A DNA stretch of 64,000 nt from Phyllobacterium zundukense (lineage in GTDB: Bacteria > Pseudomonadota > Alphaproteobacteria > Rhizobiales > Rhizobiaceae), in contig NZ_CP104973.1 of NCBI RefSeq assembly GCF_025452195.1, positions 2,649,001 to 2,713,000 on the forward strand, read 5' to 3'. Positions 62,993-64,000 of the stretch are shown here, piece by piece. The stretch's first letter is position 1. The number at the start of each line of letters is the position of its first letter. The position numbers and the translations under genes are program-made. Below the pieces are notes generated by a model. The model worked only from the letters and a program-made list of their open reading frames with translations, ran no database searches and was not told where the DNA came from.

Positions 62993-64000
62993 ATGGAAAC
63001 ATTCGCCTCATCACCCGAGACAGCACGGAGCGAAAGCCGCCTTGCGGATAATATCGTCTATTTTGCCCGCACCTTGCGAAAGGCCGGGTTGCGGGTTGGC
63101 CCGGCTTCCGTCAGGGATGCGATCGAGGCGGTTTTGGCCGGTGGTATCGGCTCTCGGGATGATTTTTATTGGACACTGCACAGTGTGCTCGTCAACCGCC
63201 GCGAGGATCATGCGACATTCGATGAGGCGTTCCGGCTTTACTGGCGCTCTCGCGAACTGATCGAGAAAATGCTGGCCATGTTTTCGCCGGTAGCCTTGGC
63301 GCGCGAACGATCAAAGCCAAAGGCTGCCGAAGCTCGCGTAACCAAGGCTCTGTTCAAGGAAAGTGCGCGCAACCAGCCTGGAGAACTCCCGCCCGAGATC
63401 GATGTGGATGCACGTTTGACATTTTCCGGCAAGGAAGTGCTGCGGAGCAAGGACTTTGCCCAGATGTCGGCCGATGAGCTCAGCCAGGCGCGCCGGGCGA
63501 TGGATGAGTTGACGCTGCCCGTCGATGAAGTCAAGACGCGTCGTTTCCGCAGTGACCCCAAGGGCGCGCGTATCGATCCCAGAGCGATGATGCGTGCGAG
63601 CCTGCGGACCGGTGGTGATCTCATATTGCCGAAATTTCGCTCGCGTCGCGAAGTGCACCCGCCACTGGTCGTGCTTGCCGATATTTCCGGTTCTATGAGC
63701 CAATACACCCGCATTTTCCTGCATTTCATGCATGCGATGATGGCCAAGCGTCGCCGGGTCCACTGCTTCGTCTTTGGCACGCGACTGAGCAACATCACGC
63801 GATCCCTGCGCTATCGTGATCCGGACGATGCGATTGCCCATTGCACCGGCGCCGTACAGGACTGGTCGGGGGGTACACGCATCGGAGAGACCTTGCGGGA
63901 ATTCAATCGTCATTGGTCTAGACGCGTTCTCAGCCAGGGTGCAGTAGTGCTGCTCATTACCGACGGACTGGAGCGCGAGAATACGAGCGGCCTTGAAGCC
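62993..64000 (+). CDS. CoxE-like VWA-domain protein, 5' part
   Basis: Starts at ATG 62993 (METFASSPETARSESRLADN) and is open to the window end; 336 codons are visible. The N-terminal region (VYFARTLRKAGLRVGPASVRDAIEAVLAGG) is typical of the CoxE/YwmD-like group. A VWA domain follows with the metal-ion site DISGSMS and later TDGLE. Such proteins act with MoxR ATPases to insert metals or assemble complexes. The overlap-free two-base spacing to MoxR indicates one operon. The client enzyme must be encoded beyond the window. Confidence 0.92.
   Translation, partial: METFASSPETARSESRLADNIVYFARTLRKAGLRVGPASVRDAIEAVLAGGIGSRDDFYWTLHSVLVNRREDHATFDEAFRLYWRSRELIEKMLAMFSPVALARERSKPKAAEARVTKALFKESARNQPGELPPEIDVDARLTFSGKEVLRSKDFAQMSADELSQARRAMDELTLPVDEVKTRRFRSDPKGARIDPRAMMRASLRTGGDLILPKFRSRREVHPPLVVLADISGSMSQYTRIFLHFMHAMMAKRRRVHCFVFGTRLSNITRSLRYRDPDDAIAHCTGAVQDWSGGTRIGETLREFNRHWSRRVLSQGAVVLLITDGLERENTSGLEA

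Overview
The window looks like chromosomal DNA of an alphaproteobacterium of the order Hyphomicrobiales (Rhizobiales), probably close to the Phyllobacterium/Brucella/Mesorhizobium group. The pointers are the alphaproteobacterial cell-cycle kinase CckA, a recA gene under a GAAC-N7-GAAC LexA box, an Irr-type iron control element before mbfA, DUF1127 and DUF3008 small proteins, and the order recA-alaS-icd-trmJ-murI ... rpsD-glsA-ttcA-grxD-bolA-purL. The genus is inference; I ran no database search.

Layout. 0-4.3 kb: 3' part of cckA, a PIN/RHH toxin-antitoxin pair, cysK and a LysE exporter. 4.4-14 kb: mbfA under an ICE box; an ArsR regulator divergent from two small dimeric alpha-beta-barrel (ABM and NIPSNAP) genes; SDR, Bug-type binding protein, decayed TetR gene beside ridA, Tat-exported epoxide hydrolase, VOC protein and HPP/CBS membrane protein. 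14-27 kb is mostly core: OmpA lipoprotein, psuK-psuG, recA, alaS, aminotransferase, icd, trmJ, murI. 27-34 kb is an accessory block wedged between murI and rpsD. It opens with a lipoprotein reading frame that carries a second, diverged piece of murI, then a secreted S10 peptidase, LLM flavin enzyme, HxlR-controlled NAD(P)-binding protein, DUF3008 protein and extensin-like protein. 34-42 kb: rpsD, glsA, ttcA, a Bcr/CflA transporter, grxD, bolA, purL. 42-56 kb is accessory: SDR and DUF1330, a MocR regulator divergent from two DUF1127 genes, GST, a PIN/AbrB pair, hydrolase, a frameshifted mechanosensitive channel with a cyclic-nucleotide-binding domain, a DHFR-like reductase, a lipoprotein glycoside hydrolase, an epimerase, a HicAB pair and a VOC protein. 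56-64 kb: rpe-DUF2259-purB (DUF2259 frameshifted), a P1 peptidase with an ABC binding protein, a flavin reductase, and a MoxR/VWA (CoxD/CoxE-like) pair cut by the window end.

The strongest non-gene signal is a family of nine inverted-repeat elements built from one unit of about 33-41 bp (TGCGTGGTTCGACAAGCTCA...), in two opposite topologies, lying between genes from 18 to 56 kb. One other element (35937-36097) can fold into a four-way cloverleaf, and a 47-48 bp repeat occurs twice. Several regulators have a clear palindrome beside them (ArsR, TetR, HxlR, MocR and all three toxin-antitoxin loci). One TetR-type palindrome near 56.2 kb has no gene that it could control.

I see no phage, insertion-sequence transposase, CRISPR array, rRNA or tRNA gene. 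I did not find a clear undescribed multi-gene system. The best leads are the repeat family, the murI-lipoprotein graft, a possible ATT start codon, and regulatory relics left around decayed genes.
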